A stretch of DNA of 64,000 nt from Helicobacteraceae bacterium (lineage in GTDB: Bacteria; Campylobacterota; Campylobacteria; Campylobacterales; Helicobacteraceae). The position numbers and the translations under genes were made by a program. The notes under the pieces are model-generated. The model made no database searches. It was not told where the DNA came from and saw only the letters and a list, made by a program, of their open reading frames with translations. The stretch's first letter is position 1. Each line of letters starts with the position of its first letter. Shown piece after piece: positions 46,279 through 55,494 of the stretch. The DNA lies in contig CAAFVR010000024.1 of NCBI GenBank assembly GCA_900766555.1, forward strand, positions 14,777-78,776. The letters run 5' to 3'.

Positions 46279-48012
46279 TTAGTAATCCTGCTTTAAAATA
46301 TGACTGAAACTATCTTTTGAAAGCGCATCTAGATTGCATTTATTTGGCGGAACTAATGGCCATGCGCCATGATTTTTATCAATTTTGATATGCAAAAGAT
46401 ATGGCAAGTCTATTTCTAGCGCTCTTTTTATGGCATCTTCAACTTCATTTTGGAGCGTAATTTTCTCGCCATTTATCCCAAAAGCTTTGGCTAGCGTTAT
46501 AAAATCTGGATTATCATGCAAGGAAATTTCGCTAAATCTAGCATCAAAAAATAACCCCTGCCATTGGCGCACCATGCCCAAAACGCCATTGTCAAGCAAT
46601 ATTATTTTTAAATTTATGCGCGCGCGAAAAATGCTTGCAAGCTCTTGGATATTCATCATAAAAGATCCATCGCCTGTGATTAAAATACTCATTTTTGACT
46701 TGTCAAATACGCCAGCGCCGATACTAGCTCCAAGCCCAAAACCCATTGTCCCAAGCCCGCTTGAGGTCAAAAAATTGCTCGCATTTGCATGCTCTAAATA
46801 TTGCGCGCTCCACATTTGATGCTGGCCCACATCTGTTGTTATCACGCTATTTTTTGGTCGCAATTTATCTAGGATTTGCAGCGTCAATGTAGGATTTATC
46901 GCGCCATTTTCATCTACACTTTTAATTGGCGTGCAAACCGCGCTATCTTCATAGCAAAAATGCAGCTTTTGCTTCATATCTAAAATATGCGCTAGCCATG
47001 GCTTGTAAACTTTTAAAAGTTCATCTGATAAAAAGCTCTCAAAATCTTTTAAAACCTTGCTTAGATCCGCATAGATGGCAAGATCTGGAACTTTATTTTT
47101 GCCAAATTCGGATTTATCGCAATCGCAATGTATTATCCTAGCATTTGGCGCAAATGTTGCAAGATCGCCCGTAACGCGATCATCAAAACGCGCCCCAAGC
47201 GCAATTAATAAATCACAATCATGCACGGCGTGATTTGCCGCTCTTGATCCATGCATTCCTAGCATCCCAAGATTTAACTCATGATTTGTAATCCCAAGCC
47301 CTTTAATTGTGCAAACTGATGGCAAATTCACCTGATTTAAAAGCTCATTCAAACTATTTTGCGCGCGCGCCATATGCACGCCTCCGCCAATATAAAAAAG
47401 TGGCTTTTTAGCATTTTTAAAAAGCTCCAAAGCCCCATTAATATCTTCTTTTTTTGGATCTGGTAAGGGCTTTATGAAATCTTTGTAATCATATATTTTG
47501 GTATTTTTAACTTCTTGCATTTGCACATCTTTTGGCAAATCAATTAACACCGGCCCAAAACGCGGACTAAGCGCGATGCCAAATGCTTTGGCAAAAATTA
47601 GCCCCAAATTATCCGCATCTTTAACTAAAAAGCTATGTTTTGTAACACTTAAACTAAGGCCCAAAACATCCACTTCTTGGAATGCGTCAGATCCGATAGC
47701 CTGCGTGGATACCTGGCCTGTTATCGCAATTAGCGGTATTGAATCCAAATTTGCATCCGCCAATGGCGTTATCAAATTCGTAGCGCCCGGCCCTGATGTG
47801 CTAACTACGACGCCTAATTTTTCATACCCGCTAGATCTGCTATAGCCAAGCGCGCTAAAGCCAGCACCTTGCTCGTTGCGAAATAAAATATGCTCAAGAT
47901 TAGATCCATAAATTGCGTCATAAAAGGGCATGATCGCCCCACCTGGATAGCCGAAAATGACATCAACGCCGTAGCTTTGCAATATTTTTGTGACAAACTC
48001 TGCGCCGTTCAT
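46279..48012 (-). CDS. ilvG: Acetolactate synthase large subunit (IlvG/IlvB type)
   Basis: A 577-residue thiamine diphosphate enzyme. The catalytic Glu lies in FRNEQGAGFSALGYSR near residue 47. Further marks are STSGPGATNLITPLADAN near 71, FAD-binding blocks, and the ThDP motif GDGSFMMNIQELASIFRARINLKIILLDN (shown here as GDGS...LDN) near 430. It makes acetolactate and acetohydroxybutyrate for valine, leucine and isoleucine. It is the first gene of the leftward ilv run. The name ilvG is used because a short IlvM-like partner follows; ilvB would be equally fair. TATAAT lies at 48026-48031 on this strand, only 13 bases before the ATG. Confidence 0.93.
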   Translation of the reverse strand: MNGAEFVTKILQSYGVDVIFGYPGGAIMPFYDAIYGSNLEHILFRNEQGAGFSALGYSRSSGYEKLGVVVSTSGPGATNLITPLADANLDSIPLIAITGQVSTQAIGSDAFQEVDVLGLSLSVTKHSFLVKDADNLGLIFAKAFGIALSPRFGPVLIDLPKDVQMQEVKNTKIYDYKDFIKPLPDPKKEDINGALELFKNAKKPLFYIGGGVHMARAQNSLNELLNQVNLPSVCTIKGLGITNHELNLGMLGMHGSRAANHAVHDCDLLIALGARFDDRVTGDLATFAPNARIIHCDCDKSEFGKNKVPDLAIYADLSKVLKDFESFLSDELLKVYKPWLAHILDMKQKLHFCYEDSAVCTPIKSVDENGAINPTLTLQILDKLRPKNSVITTDVGQHQMWSAQYLEHANASNFLTSSGLGTMGFGLGASIGAGVFDKSKMSILITGDGSFMMNIQELASIFRARINLKIILLDNGVLGMVRQWQGLFFDARFSEISLHDNPDFITLAKAFGINGEKITLQNEVEDAIKRALEIDLPYLLHIKIDKNHGAWPLVPPNKCNLDALSKDSFSHILKQDY

Positions 48013-48115
48013 CTTCGCTCCAAAAATTATATTTTATAAAAATTAGCTAGATTTTGTGATAAAAATGCGTGCTAAAATGCCAAAATTTCCCAAAAATTCC
48101 AAAGCAAGGATTCGC

Positions 48116-49705
48116 ATGCAAAATTACTTCAGTAAATTGAGTTTCACAAATAAATTAGACCTTTTAAGCAAATGTCGCTTCATGGAAAAAGATGAATTCA
48201 AAGATGGCACAAAAGCGCTTTTGGGTAAAAAAATTGTAATTCTAGGATGTGGCGCACAGGGCCTAAATCAGGGACTAAATTTACGCGAAAGCGGACTTGA
48301 TGTAAGCTTTGCTCTGCGAAAAGAAGCAATAGAACAAAAGCGCCAAAGTTTCATTCGAGCAAGCGAAAATAATTTCAACATTGGGACATTTGAAGAATTG
48401 ATCCCAGATGCATTTTTAGTCATAAATTTAACGCCAGACAAAGAACATTCAAAAGTAATATCTCAAATCCTGCCCCTCATGCAAAAAGGCGCTTTTATAG
48501 GCTACAGTCACGGGCTAAATATCGTTGAAGAAAATATGCAAATCCCATCTCATATAGGCGTAATAATGGTCGCGCCAAAAGGGCCGGGAAATGAAGTTCG
48601 CCTCGAATATCTAAAAGATTTTGGCGTTCCAGCGCTCATTGCAGTGCATCCAGAAAATGACATCAGATCTGGCCATTTTAGCGCATTTGACATCGCAAAG
48701 GCCTGGGCTTTTGGCTTGGGATCTCATAAATGCGGCGTGCTAGAATCTAGCTTTGTAGCTGAGGTCAAATCGGATCTAATGGGCGAACAAACCGTACTTT
48801 GTGGCCTTTTGCAAGCTGGCGTAGTCGCACTTTTTAAAAAATTACATGACGAAAAAGATGCTATCAAATGCATGCAATATGGCTGGGATAAATTATGTGA
48901 TGCGCTAAAAATTGGCGGGCTAAGCCTTATGCTAGATCGCTTTAGTGCGAGCGATAGGATTTTTATAACAAATCATGCAAATAAATTAAAAGAGCTGCTT
49001 TTGCCGCTATTTCAAAAACATATGGATGATATTTTGAGCGGAAAATTTAGCGAAATTATGATGCAAGATTGGCAAAATGGAGATAAAAATTTGCTTTCTT
49101 GGAGAGAAAAATATTCTAAAATTGACTTTGAAATAGCTCCAAAAGATGAAATTTGCACCTCACAAAACATTCAAAAAAACCAAAATGCCGCTTCAAATAC
49201 CATTATCGGATCTACGATTTTGAATGCAAATTTAGTAGCCAGCGGAGTTGCTTTTGTGGATGATGCGATAAATACAGATGATGCAAAAAATGATGTAACA
49301 AAAAGTGACTGCGAAGATGACTGCGATTGTTACTTTTTTGAACATTGCCAATTGCAAGCAATTATTATTAAAGCTGGCGTGGAGCTCGCATTTGAGGTCA
49401 TGACCAAATCTGGCATTGATGAAAAAAGCGCCTATTATGAAAGCTTGCATGAGCTCCCGCTAATTACAGCACTAATTGCCAAAAATCGCCTATACAATAT
49501 GAATCTAACAATCTCAGATACCGCAGAATACGGCAATTATCTCTTTGCAAATAAGGCAATTGAAATTTTGGAAGCATTTTTTAAAGATATAAAAAGAGAT
49601 CAACATTGCATCAAAAATACAGATCTTTTAGAAATAAATGAATCAATCTATAATCACAAAATAGAGCAAATTGGTAGATTTTTACGCGCCAAAATGCGCC
49701 GCTAG
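48116..49705 (+). CDS. ilvC: Ketol-acid reductoisomerase, class II, with an internal insertion
   Basis: About 529 residues, resembling the long E. coli IlvC (491) from its first residues (MQNYF...KCRFM..DEF). The NADPH loop is VILGCGAQGLNQGLN near 42. Catalytic residues lie in APKGPGNEVR, KSDLMGEQTVL (Asp, Glu), KAGVELAFE and SDTAEYGNY. Between EIAP (near 342) and the second catalytic domain is an extra stretch of roughly 55 residues, polar and ending in a Cys/Asp cluster (SDCEDDCDCYFFEHC). I chose ATG 48116, which has AAGGA five bases upstream; the open frame extends back to 48056. It is divergent from ilvG. A 7-bp hairpin (CTAGATC/GATCTAG) spans the stop. Confidence 0.94.
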   Translation: MQNYFSKLSFTNKLDLLSKCRFMEKDEFKDGTKALLGKKIVILGCGAQGLNQGLNLRESGLDVSFALRKEAIEQKRQSFIRASENNFNIGTFEELIPDAFLVINLTPDKEHSKVISQILPLMQKGAFIGYSHGLNIVEENMQIPSHIGVIMVAPKGPGNEVRLEYLKDFGVPALIAVHPENDIRSGHFSAFDIAKAWAFGLGSHKCGVLESSFVAEVKSDLMGEQTVLCGLLQAGVVALFKKLHDEKDAIKCMQYGWDKLCDALKIGGLSLMLDRFSASDRIFITNHANKLKELLLPLFQKHMDDILSGKFSEIMMQDWQNGDKNLLSWREKYSKIDFEIAPKDEICTSQNIQKNQNAASNTIIGSTILNANLVASGVAFVDDAINTDDAKNDVTKSDCEDDCDCYFFEHCQLQAIIIKAGVELAFEVMTKSGIDEKSAYYESLHELPLITALIAKNRLYNMNLTISDTAEYGNYLFANKAIEILEAFFKDIKRDQHCIKNTDLLEINESIYNHKIEQIGRFLRAKMRR

Positions 49706-49717
49706 ATCTAATTGGAT

Positions 49718-49798
49718 CTAGACTTTGCCCTCTTTGGCTCCCCTAAGATCATTTAGGCGACGTTTTGGCTTTTTATCGATATTAATATCTTTTAGCAT
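49718..49798 (-). CDS. Possible short basic peptide (26 aa from ATG), low confidence
   Basis: In the 237-base gap after ilvC, one minus-strand frame is open for 57 codons (upstream stops at about 49892). The last 40 residues are strikingly basic: WSKTARIKRRML, then DKKPKRRLNDLRGAKEGKV. The only ATG gives 26 residues and I see no good ribosome site. It could be a tiny gene, the end of a decayed gene, or chance. I see nothing else in 49706-49942 except the promoter region of the following gene. Confidence 0.25.
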   Translation of the reverse strand: MLKDINIDKKPKRRLNDLRGAKEGKV

Positions 49799-49942
49799 TC
49801 TGCGTTTTATCCTGGCCGTCTTGGACCATTTTCTATGGTGGATGATATAAAATGTAGAAAAAAGTAACCTTAAACGCAGTCGACTATGGAGTTATCAAAA
49901 CCCATTTTTTATGCTATCGTTTTTTCTTTATAAAGGATCTTC

Positions 49943-50722
49943 ATGTTAGAATTTTTTAAAGGCATCCAGACGCCTGGGTTAATCCCTTGGGAAAAGATGC
50001 CGACATATAACACAATAATGGCGCTCACAGCTGGCGCAGCGCTGCTAGCTCTTGTACTTTTTGTAAAGCGACTAATCGCGATACAGTCACAGCAAGTTAC
50101 AAAAATACCCGAAATATCCAAAAAAGATCAGCTAGATCCGATAATTCTAGGCTATGGCGTGGCATTTTTGGTATTTGGCACAATTTTAATAATAACTGGC
50201 GCGCATATGACACTAACTTGGCCATTGGCTGGGGGCGGATTTGCATTTGACAACATCGTATTTGGCGAAACTAGCCTACCATTTGGCGTGTTACTTTTTG
50301 TATTCGGCCTTTTTCTTTACAATCAAAAAAAGAGCATTATAAAAAAGTCAGATCCGTTGGCCTATATCGCTACCGCGCTGCAGGGCACTAGCTTTTTTGT
50401 CGTAATGCTTGGCATCGCACTTTTTGGCATTGGTGCAAGCGGGCTTGTCTATCAACTTTTTGCCGCGCCGCCACAAGAGCCAATTTCAGGCGCATTTGCT
50501 AGCATGCCATGGCTTGAAAATATCTTCATGGCTCTGCTATTTTGGGGCATCGCGCTTGGTTGTTTCACATATCCTGTGATTTTGCTGCGCCTTAGAAATT
50601 CAAAATATTGCGGACTTGTAAAAACAATTGCAATAATCATTGGGATCTGCGGCGTTGTGCTAGCACTTTTTGGAGCTATGAATTACTACACTCATATCGG
50701 ATTAATAGTTAATACAAAATAA
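49943..50722 (+). CDS. Multi-pass membrane protein, possibly DUF981 family
   Basis: A 259-residue protein with about seven hydrophobic segments (near residues 25-42, 70-88, 107-126, 145-168, 193-212 and 225-245). It has the early motif YNTIMALTAGAALLAL and an internal near-repeat in which membrane pairs are separated by Gly-rich turns. The resemblance to DUF981 is from memory and unconfirmed. The pattern of paired segments would fit a sensor-less membrane enzyme or carrier, but no catalytic motif is visible. AAAGGAT precedes the ATG. It stands alone, facing the convergent lpxK two bases away, and interrupts the ilvC-lpxK neighbourhood of H. pylori. Confidence 0.7.
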   Translation: MLEFFKGIQTPGLIPWEKMPTYNTIMALTAGAALLALVLFVKRLIAIQSQQVTKIPEISKKDQLDPIILGYGVAFLVFGTILIITGAHMTLTWPLAGGGFAFDNIVFGETSLPFGVLLFVFGLFLYNQKKSIIKKSDPLAYIATALQGTSFFVVMLGIALFGIGASGLVYQLFAAPPQEPISGAFASMPWLENIFMALLFWGIALGCFTYPVILLRLRNSKYCGLVKTIAIIIGICGVVLALFGAMNYYTHIGLIVNTK

Positions 50723-50724
50723 CC

Positions 50725-51711
50725 CTACAAATGCGCTCTTAGCGCGTTTGGACAGGATCCATTACAGCCTATTTTTATTTTGAAATTTTCTACATAATGT
50801 TCAATTTTATTTAAAACATCTTTGCTAAAAATTATTTCTAAATCCAATATTGACAGCGCAAAACCCTTTAATTTCACGGCATCTTTTTGCGTGCAAATTA
50901 TTGATGTAGCCTTTAATTCGCTCATTTTTTGGCGCAAAAAATCAAGGTCAAAAGAGGCATGATCATCAAAATAAAATGTCTCCAAAATCTCATAATCTCC
51001 CAAAAATTTGAGCAATCTATCAGGCTTTGAAATAGCTGTTACTAAAATCATCCGTTCAGTCGGATCTAGCAACTTTGCCTTTCTGATAAAATAATTTGTG
51101 CTACTTTTTGTAACGCAATATTCTTCTAATATCAGATCTGCACTTTTATATAAAAATGGAGCTTCGCGATATCCGCCACTTGGCAATGTAAAAGGAAGCG
51201 CTGGTTCTAGCTCTGGCTTCAATAAAATATTAAATTTAGCAAAATTAAATCTGAAACCATCATCTAATATTATTAACCCTGCGCCCATTTCGCGTGCTTT
51301 TAGTATGCCTTGATAGCGATTTTTACTAACAATAATTGTGCAATTTTGTAACATTTTTGCTAGCATTTGTGCTTCATCGCCGCTAATTTCAACATCGTGC
51401 TCCAAAATATTATTAAAGTCGCGCACAACTACAAGATCTTTGCTTTTGCGACCATATCCGCGCAGAACTATAGCTGGCTTTTTATCTATAAAATGCTGCG
51501 CTAAAGCTTGAGAAATCGGCGTTTTGCCAGATCCGCCCAAAACTAAATTCCCAACACTTATTAAAGGCAAATTAAAATCATGATAAATACTAAATTTACG
51601 CCGCAACATCGTAATGATAAAATATATAAAACTAAGCGGCAATAATAAAAAAGCTATAAATTTATGTATCAAATTTGGAGCATAAAAATAGCGCTCAAAG
51701 AATTTATGCAT
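50725..51711 (-). CDS. lpxK: Tetraacyldisaccharide 4'-kinase LpxK
   Basis: A 328-residue membrane-associated kinase that adds the 4'-phosphate of lipid A. It has an N-terminal membrane anchor near 15-35 and a P-loop with family spacing (VGNLVLGGSGKTPISQAL near 52). RGYGRKSKDL near 80, SGDEAQML near 104 and DDGFRF near 155 carry the conserved Asp and His-equivalent residues. The start overlaps nadE by eight bases. Gene order ilvC-lpxK-nadE is shared with H. pylori HP0328-HP0330. Confidence 0.93.
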   Translation of the reverse strand: MHKFFERYFYAPNLIHKFIAFLLLPLSFIYFIITMLRRKFSIYHDFNLPLISVGNLVLGGSGKTPISQALAQHFIDKKPAIVLRGYGRKSKDLVVVRDFNNILEHDVEISGDEAQMLAKMLQNCTIIVSKNRYQGILKAREMGAGLIILDDGFRFNFAKFNILLKPELEPALPFTLPSGGYREAPFLYKSADLILEEYCVTKSSTNYFIRKAKLLDPTERMILVTAISKPDRLLKFLGDYEILETFYFDDHASFDLDFLRQKMSELKATSIICTQKDAVKLKGFALSILDLEIIFSKDVLNKIEHYVENFKIKIGCNGSCPNALRAHL

Positions 51712-52486
51712 TAAAAATATCTGGCCTTTTATGCTTGAAAAGATTTGTATTTATGCGCTTTAGGATGCTTTTTACTAGATCTTCTTTAAAATCTTTTAGA
51801 TTATTTAAGACTTCTGCTTCATTTATATGATCTAGTTCAAACAAATTTGGATATACATTAAATAAAGCGCTCAAAAATGCATCAATTTGAGCATAGCTAA
51901 AGCCAAAATCGCCCTCATCGCTTTGACCCTCCCATAGATCCGCTGATGGCGGCTTTGAGATAATATTTTTGGGCAAATTTAACTCTCTTGCGAGATCAAA
52001 AATTTGCGTTTTAAAAAGCCCGCCAATTGGATTAAATGCCCATGCCAAATCGCCATGGAGCGTGCCATAACCTAGCGCTAGCTCCGTTTTATTTGATGTG
52101 CCAATTACAAGCGCATTTTCGCGCAAACTTGCATCATATAGCAAAATCGCGCGCATTCTAGCGCAAAAATTGCCAACCCTTAAACGATAGATCTGATCTG
52201 ACCTATCCAAATCCTTTAAAAATACTTCTTGATATGGTGTGATGCTAATTATTTTATAGTTGATTTTGAAAGATTCGCACAAAAGCTTTGCGTCATCAAA
52301 ATGCTCTTGCTTTGAACTAAGAGATGGCATAAGAAGTGCCGTTGTTTGCACATTGGCTTTATGTAAAAGTGCTAAAACAACGCTTGAATCAATCCCTCCG
52401 CTAGCTCCAATTACGACTTTGGAAAAGCCCTTTTTTTGCAATGTTAGCGTTATGAAATCCTGTATTTTCTGTATTTTTTGCATCAT
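51704..52486 (-). CDS. nadE: NH3-dependent NAD synthetase
   Basis: A 260-residue enzyme that amidates nicotinic acid adenine dinucleotide to NAD using ammonia. The ATP pyrophosphatase P-loop is IGASGGIDSSVVLALLH near residue 22 (SGGxDS). ALVIGTSNKTELALGYGTLHGDLAWAFNPIGGLFKTQIF (in parts, near 125-160) carries the deamido-NAD site. The C-terminal KRPDIF element ends the protein. There is no glutaminase domain, as expected for the short form. It is divergent from flaA. Confidence 0.95.
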   Translation of the reverse strand: MMQKIQKIQDFITLTLQKKGFSKVVIGASGGIDSSVVLALLHKANVQTTALLMPSLSSKQEHFDDAKLLCESFKINYKIISITPYQEVFLKDLDRSDQIYRLRVGNFCARMRAILLYDASLRENALVIGTSNKTELALGYGTLHGDLAWAFNPIGGLFKTQIFDLARELNLPKNIISKPPSADLWEGQSDEGDFGFSYAQIDAFLSALFNVYPNLFELDHINEAEVLNNLKDFKEDLVKSILKRINTNLFKHKRPDIFNA

Positions 52487-52522
52487 ATAGCCACTTTTTG
52501 GAACATTTTAACCAATTGCTCT

Positions 52523-52549
52523 TAAAAAATATATTTTATGTCCGATTAT
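52523..52549 (+). promoter_or_regulatory. Putative sigma-28 (FliA) promoter of flaA
   Basis: TAAA at 52523-52526 and CCGATTAT at 52542-52549 are separated by 15 bases. They resemble the FliA consensus TAAA-N15-GCCGATAA and lie 41 bases before the flaA start. Major flagellin genes in this group are FliA dependent. Confidence 0.7.
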
Positions 52550-52579
52550 AGTTTTGATTAAGCATTGCTTAGATTTTTT

Positions 52580-52585
52580 AAGGAG
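52580..52585 (+). promoter_or_regulatory. Strong ribosome-binding site of flaA
   Basis: AAGGAG, five bases before the ATG at 52591, is the most consensus-like Shine-Dalgarno I saw in the window and suits a highly made structural protein. Confidence 0.8.
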
Positions 52586-52590
52586 AATAT

Positions 52591-54177
52591 ATGGCTTTCC
52601 AAGTCAATACAAATATAAATGCGCTAAACTCGCATGTGCAAGCGGTCAAAACCCAATCGGATCTAAAAGCTAGTCTTGAGCGATTAAGCTCAGGGCTTAA
52701 GATTAATAAAGCAGCAGATGATGCATCTGGGTTGGCTATCGCTGACTCTTTGCGATCTCAAGCTTCAAGCCTAGGTCAAGCTATACAAAACATTAATGAA
52801 GGTATCGGGATTATCCAAATCGCTGACAAAGCAATGGATGAACAGCTAAAATTGCTAGATACTATTAAAGTTAAAGCAACTCAAGCTGCATCAGATGGTC
52901 AAAGCACAGAGTCTAGAAAGGCTATCCAATCTGACATCGTGCGATTAATCCAAGGTCTTGATAATATCGGTTATACCACATCATACAACGGTCAAAGCCT
53001 ACTTTCTGGCCAATGGAATAATAAAGAATTCCAAGTTGGTGCTTATTCAAATCAAAGTATCAAAACATCAATCGGATCTGCCACGAGCGACAAAATCGGC
53101 CAAGTTAAAATCAACACCGGTTCTATCGTAACGGCTGCATCTGAAGTTGCGCTTACTTTCAAACAAGCCAACAATGGACAAGATTTCCGACTTGAATCTG
53201 TAAAAATTTCAACTTCTGCCGGTACTGGACTTGGCGCCTTGGCTGAAATAATTAACAAAAGCTCAGATAAAACTGGCATCAAAGCTACAGCAAATGTACT
53301 ATCTACAAGTGACAAAGAAGTCGTATCTGGCGCTTTGAACAACATTAATATCAACGGTATCCAGATCGGATCTATCGTTAATATCAAAAAAGGCGACTCA
53401 GACGGCAGGCTAACTCAAGCGATCAACTCTGTATCAGCGCAAACTGGCGTTGAAGCTTATACTGACTCAGCTGGTAGATTGAATTTGCGATCAATCGATG
53501 GCCGCGGAATTATCTTTAAAGCGCAAGCTCCTCAAGATAATGCATCAGGTGGTGGCGCTCAAAATCCAGATGGTTCAGAGCAACAACCAGAAGCTTTAGC
53601 GATCGAAACGCTAAATGGTGGCCAAAGCATCCTTGAAGCCGGATCTGTAAACTTCGGACGTCTAACGCTAACAAGACTTGATGCTCGAGATATCACAGTT
53701 GTATCTGCTGCTGATTCACAAGTTGTAGGCTATTCCTCAATCGGATTTGGCACAGGCCGAGTTGCATCAACTACTGTGAACTTGAGAGATGTTTTAGGTG
53801 ACTTTAGCTCAACTGTTAAATCCGCTGTGGGCGCGAACTACAACGCTGTTATCGCAAGCGGTAACACAAGCCTAGGCGCTGGAGTAACCACGCTAAAAGG
53901 CGCGATGCTAGTTATGGATATAGCTGAATCCGCACAAAAAATCTTGGACAAAGTCAGAGCGGATCTAGGTTCAGTGCAAAATCAAATGACAAGTACTGTG
54001 AACTCAACTTCAGTAACGCAAGTAAACGTAAAAGCGAGCGAAAGCGGTATTAGAGATGTAGATTTTGCAATGGAATCTGCGAATTTCAACAAATACTCAA
54101 TCCTTGCTCAATCTGGTAGCTACGCTCTAAGCCAAGCTAACGCGGTACAACAAAATATCTTAAGGCTTTTGAGCTAA
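52591..54177 (+). CDS. flaA: Major flagellin FlaA
   Basis: A 528-residue filament subunit. The N-terminal D0/D1 region is typical (FQVNTNINALNSHVQAV, LERLSSGLKINKAADDASGLAIADSL). A variable surface domain lies between about 170 and 420, including a Gly/Gln/Pro-rich loop near 312-328. The conserved C-terminus ends SQANAVQQNILRLLS. The D0/D1 sequence is the Campylobacterota type, whose flagellins evade TLR5. It has its own FliA-like promoter and a strong ribosome site. magIII follows 18 bases later, as in H. pylori HP0601-HP0602. Base use here is richer in C and G at third positions than in neighbours, consistent with high expression. Confidence 0.96.
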   Translation: MAFQVNTNINALNSHVQAVKTQSDLKASLERLSSGLKINKAADDASGLAIADSLRSQASSLGQAIQNINEGIGIIQIADKAMDEQLKLLDTIKVKATQAASDGQSTESRKAIQSDIVRLIQGLDNIGYTTSYNGQSLLSGQWNNKEFQVGAYSNQSIKTSIGSATSDKIGQVKINTGSIVTAASEVALTFKQANNGQDFRLESVKISTSAGTGLGALAEIINKSSDKTGIKATANVLSTSDKEVVSGALNNININGIQIGSIVNIKKGDSDGRLTQAINSVSAQTGVEAYTDSAGRLNLRSIDGRGIIFKAQAPQDNASGGGAQNPDGSEQQPEALAIETLNGGQSILEAGSVNFGRLTLTRLDARDITVVSAADSQVVGYSSIGFGTGRVASTTVNLRDVLGDFSSTVKSAVGANYNAVIASGNTSLGAGVTTLKGAMLVMDIAESAQKILDKVRADLGSVQNQMTSTVNSTSVTQVNVKASESGIRDVDFAMESANFNKYSILAQSGSYALSQANAVQQNILRLLS

Positions 54178-54187
54178 GCTTAAGCTC
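54171..54187 (+). terminator. Short hairpin at the flaA stop codon
   Basis: GAGCT and AGCTC pair around a seven-base loop that includes the flaA TAA. It could limit read-through into magIII, but the stem is short and no clear T run follows. Confidence 0.3.
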
Positions 54188-54195
54188 TTAAAATA

Positions 54196-54897
54196 ATGGA
54201 TGCTTTTGCGATCTTTGCCTCTTTAAGAGCGCTAGATCTGTTAAAAGAGTCCACTATAAATTGGTGGGATGATGCCGAAATGTCAATAATAGTTGGCGTC
54301 ATCCTAACGCAAAATACAAAATGGCAAAATGTCCAAAAATCCCTTTTAAATCTAAAAGCCACAAATCTTTTAAATGCAAATAACGAAAAATCTCTGCAAA
54401 ATCTAGCCTCAGCGCATCCACCTCATCTTGAGCCCTTGATCCAATCAAGCGGTTTTTATAGACAAAAAAGCGCAAATATCATCCTGCTATGTCAAAATAT
54501 AATCAATCACTTTGGAGATTTTGAGACATTCTACAAAGAAGCTTCGCGCGAATTTTTATTGCAACAGCGCGGGATCGGAAAAGAAAGTGCCGATAGCATA
54601 CTTTGCTATGCCCTAAAACGCGACGTTCTCGTGGTTGATAAATATACAGCTAGACTTTGTGCGAAACTTGGTATGGAATTTTTTGATTACGATGAATTAC
54701 AGAGCTTTTTGCAAAATGGCATTTTAGATAATTTGCATCTTTTTAACTTTACTCAAAATACGCAAAATCCCCAAAATGCTAATAAAACAGATGTTCTTAA
54801 TTACAAAAATTTAAATAATATTTATGCTAGATTTCATGGCAAAATCGTAGAATTTAGCAAGAAATTTAAGCTGAATGAAGCGCTAGATCTGATCTGA
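54196..54897 (+). CDS. magIII: 3-methyladenine DNA glycosylase MagIII (endonuclease III superfamily)
   Basis: A 233-residue helix-hairpin-helix glycosylase. The hairpin LLQQRGIGKESADSILCYAL near residue 117 is followed by the catalytic Asp in VVDKYTARL near 144. ILTQNTKWQNVQKSLLNL near 36 is the family's substrate-pocket helix. The C-terminal four-Cys iron-sulfur loop of true endonuclease III is absent. This fits MagIII of H. pylori (HP0602), which removes 3-methyladenine, and the position directly after flaA is the same. The start ATG 54196 lies 18 bases after flaA. Confidence 0.87.
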   Translation: MDAFAIFASLRALDLLKESTINWWDDAEMSIIVGVILTQNTKWQNVQKSLLNLKATNLLNANNEKSLQNLASAHPPHLEPLIQSSGFYRQKSANIILLCQNIINHFGDFETFYKEASREFLLQQRGIGKESADSILCYALKRDVLVVDKYTARLCAKLGMEFFDYDELQSFLQNGILDNLHLFNFTQNTQNPQNANKTDVLNYKNLNNIYARFHGKIVEFSKKFKLNEALDLI

Positions 54898-54909
54898 CAA
54901 GAAGAACAA

Positions 54910-55488
54910 ATGAGCAATGCAATAATATTAACAGGCGGCATCGCGGCGGGCAAAAGTAGCGCAAGCAACATCTTAAAATCACTTGGCTTTAGCATAATCG
55001 ATGCTGATGCAATATCTCACAAAGCACTAGAGCAAATGGAACGCGAAGTTATAGCCGTCTTTGGATCTAATATTACAATTAATGGCAAAATATCAAGACC
55101 AAAGCTTGGCAAATTAATTTTCAATAATAAAAAGCTAAAATTAAAGCTCGAATCAATACTCCATCCACTAATATTTGCACAAATCAAACAAGAACAGGCC
55201 ATTTTGGAAGCGCAAAATAAGCCATTTTTTATTGATATACCAATATTTTTTGAAATTCACGGCTGGCATATTTTTAATTTCCGAAGTATTTTATGCATCA
55301 TTTGTGAGCCAAATATTCAGCTCATACGTTTATTTAAACGCGGACTTTCATTCCATGAAGCAAAATCCCGCATGAAATCTCAACTAAAGATGAAGCAAAA
55401 GGCTAAAATGTCAGATTTTGTTATACAAAATAACGCCTCTTTCGAGGATTTTACCCGCCAGATCCGATCTTTTGCGCAAAACCTTTAA
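54910..55488 (+). CDS. coaE: Dephospho-CoA kinase
   Basis: A 192-residue P-loop kinase for the last step of coenzyme A synthesis. Walker A is LTGGIAAGKSSASNIL at the N-terminus. The substrate Asp is in DADAISHKAL near residue 34, FIDIPIFFE near 104 and the lid arginine region near 150 follow. It starts 12 bases after magIII, so the two are probably co-transcribed. It faces the convergent pyk gene six bases away. Confidence 0.92.
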   Translation: MSNAIILTGGIAAGKSSASNILKSLGFSIIDADAISHKALEQMEREVIAVFGSNITINGKISRPKLGKLIFNNKKLKLKLESILHPLIFAQIKQEQAILEAQNKPFFIDIPIFFEIHGWHIFNFRSILCIICEPNIQLIRLFKRGLSFHEAKSRMKSQLKMKQKAKMSDFVIQNNASFEDFTRQIRSFAQNL

Positions 55489-55494
55489 AATCCG

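Noticed and set aside
49702..49721. CTAGATC/GATCTAG hairpin at the ilvC stop as a rho-independent terminator
   Set aside because: The stem is only seven pairs, AT-rich, and no T run follows; it also equals two copies of the common GATC-type word.
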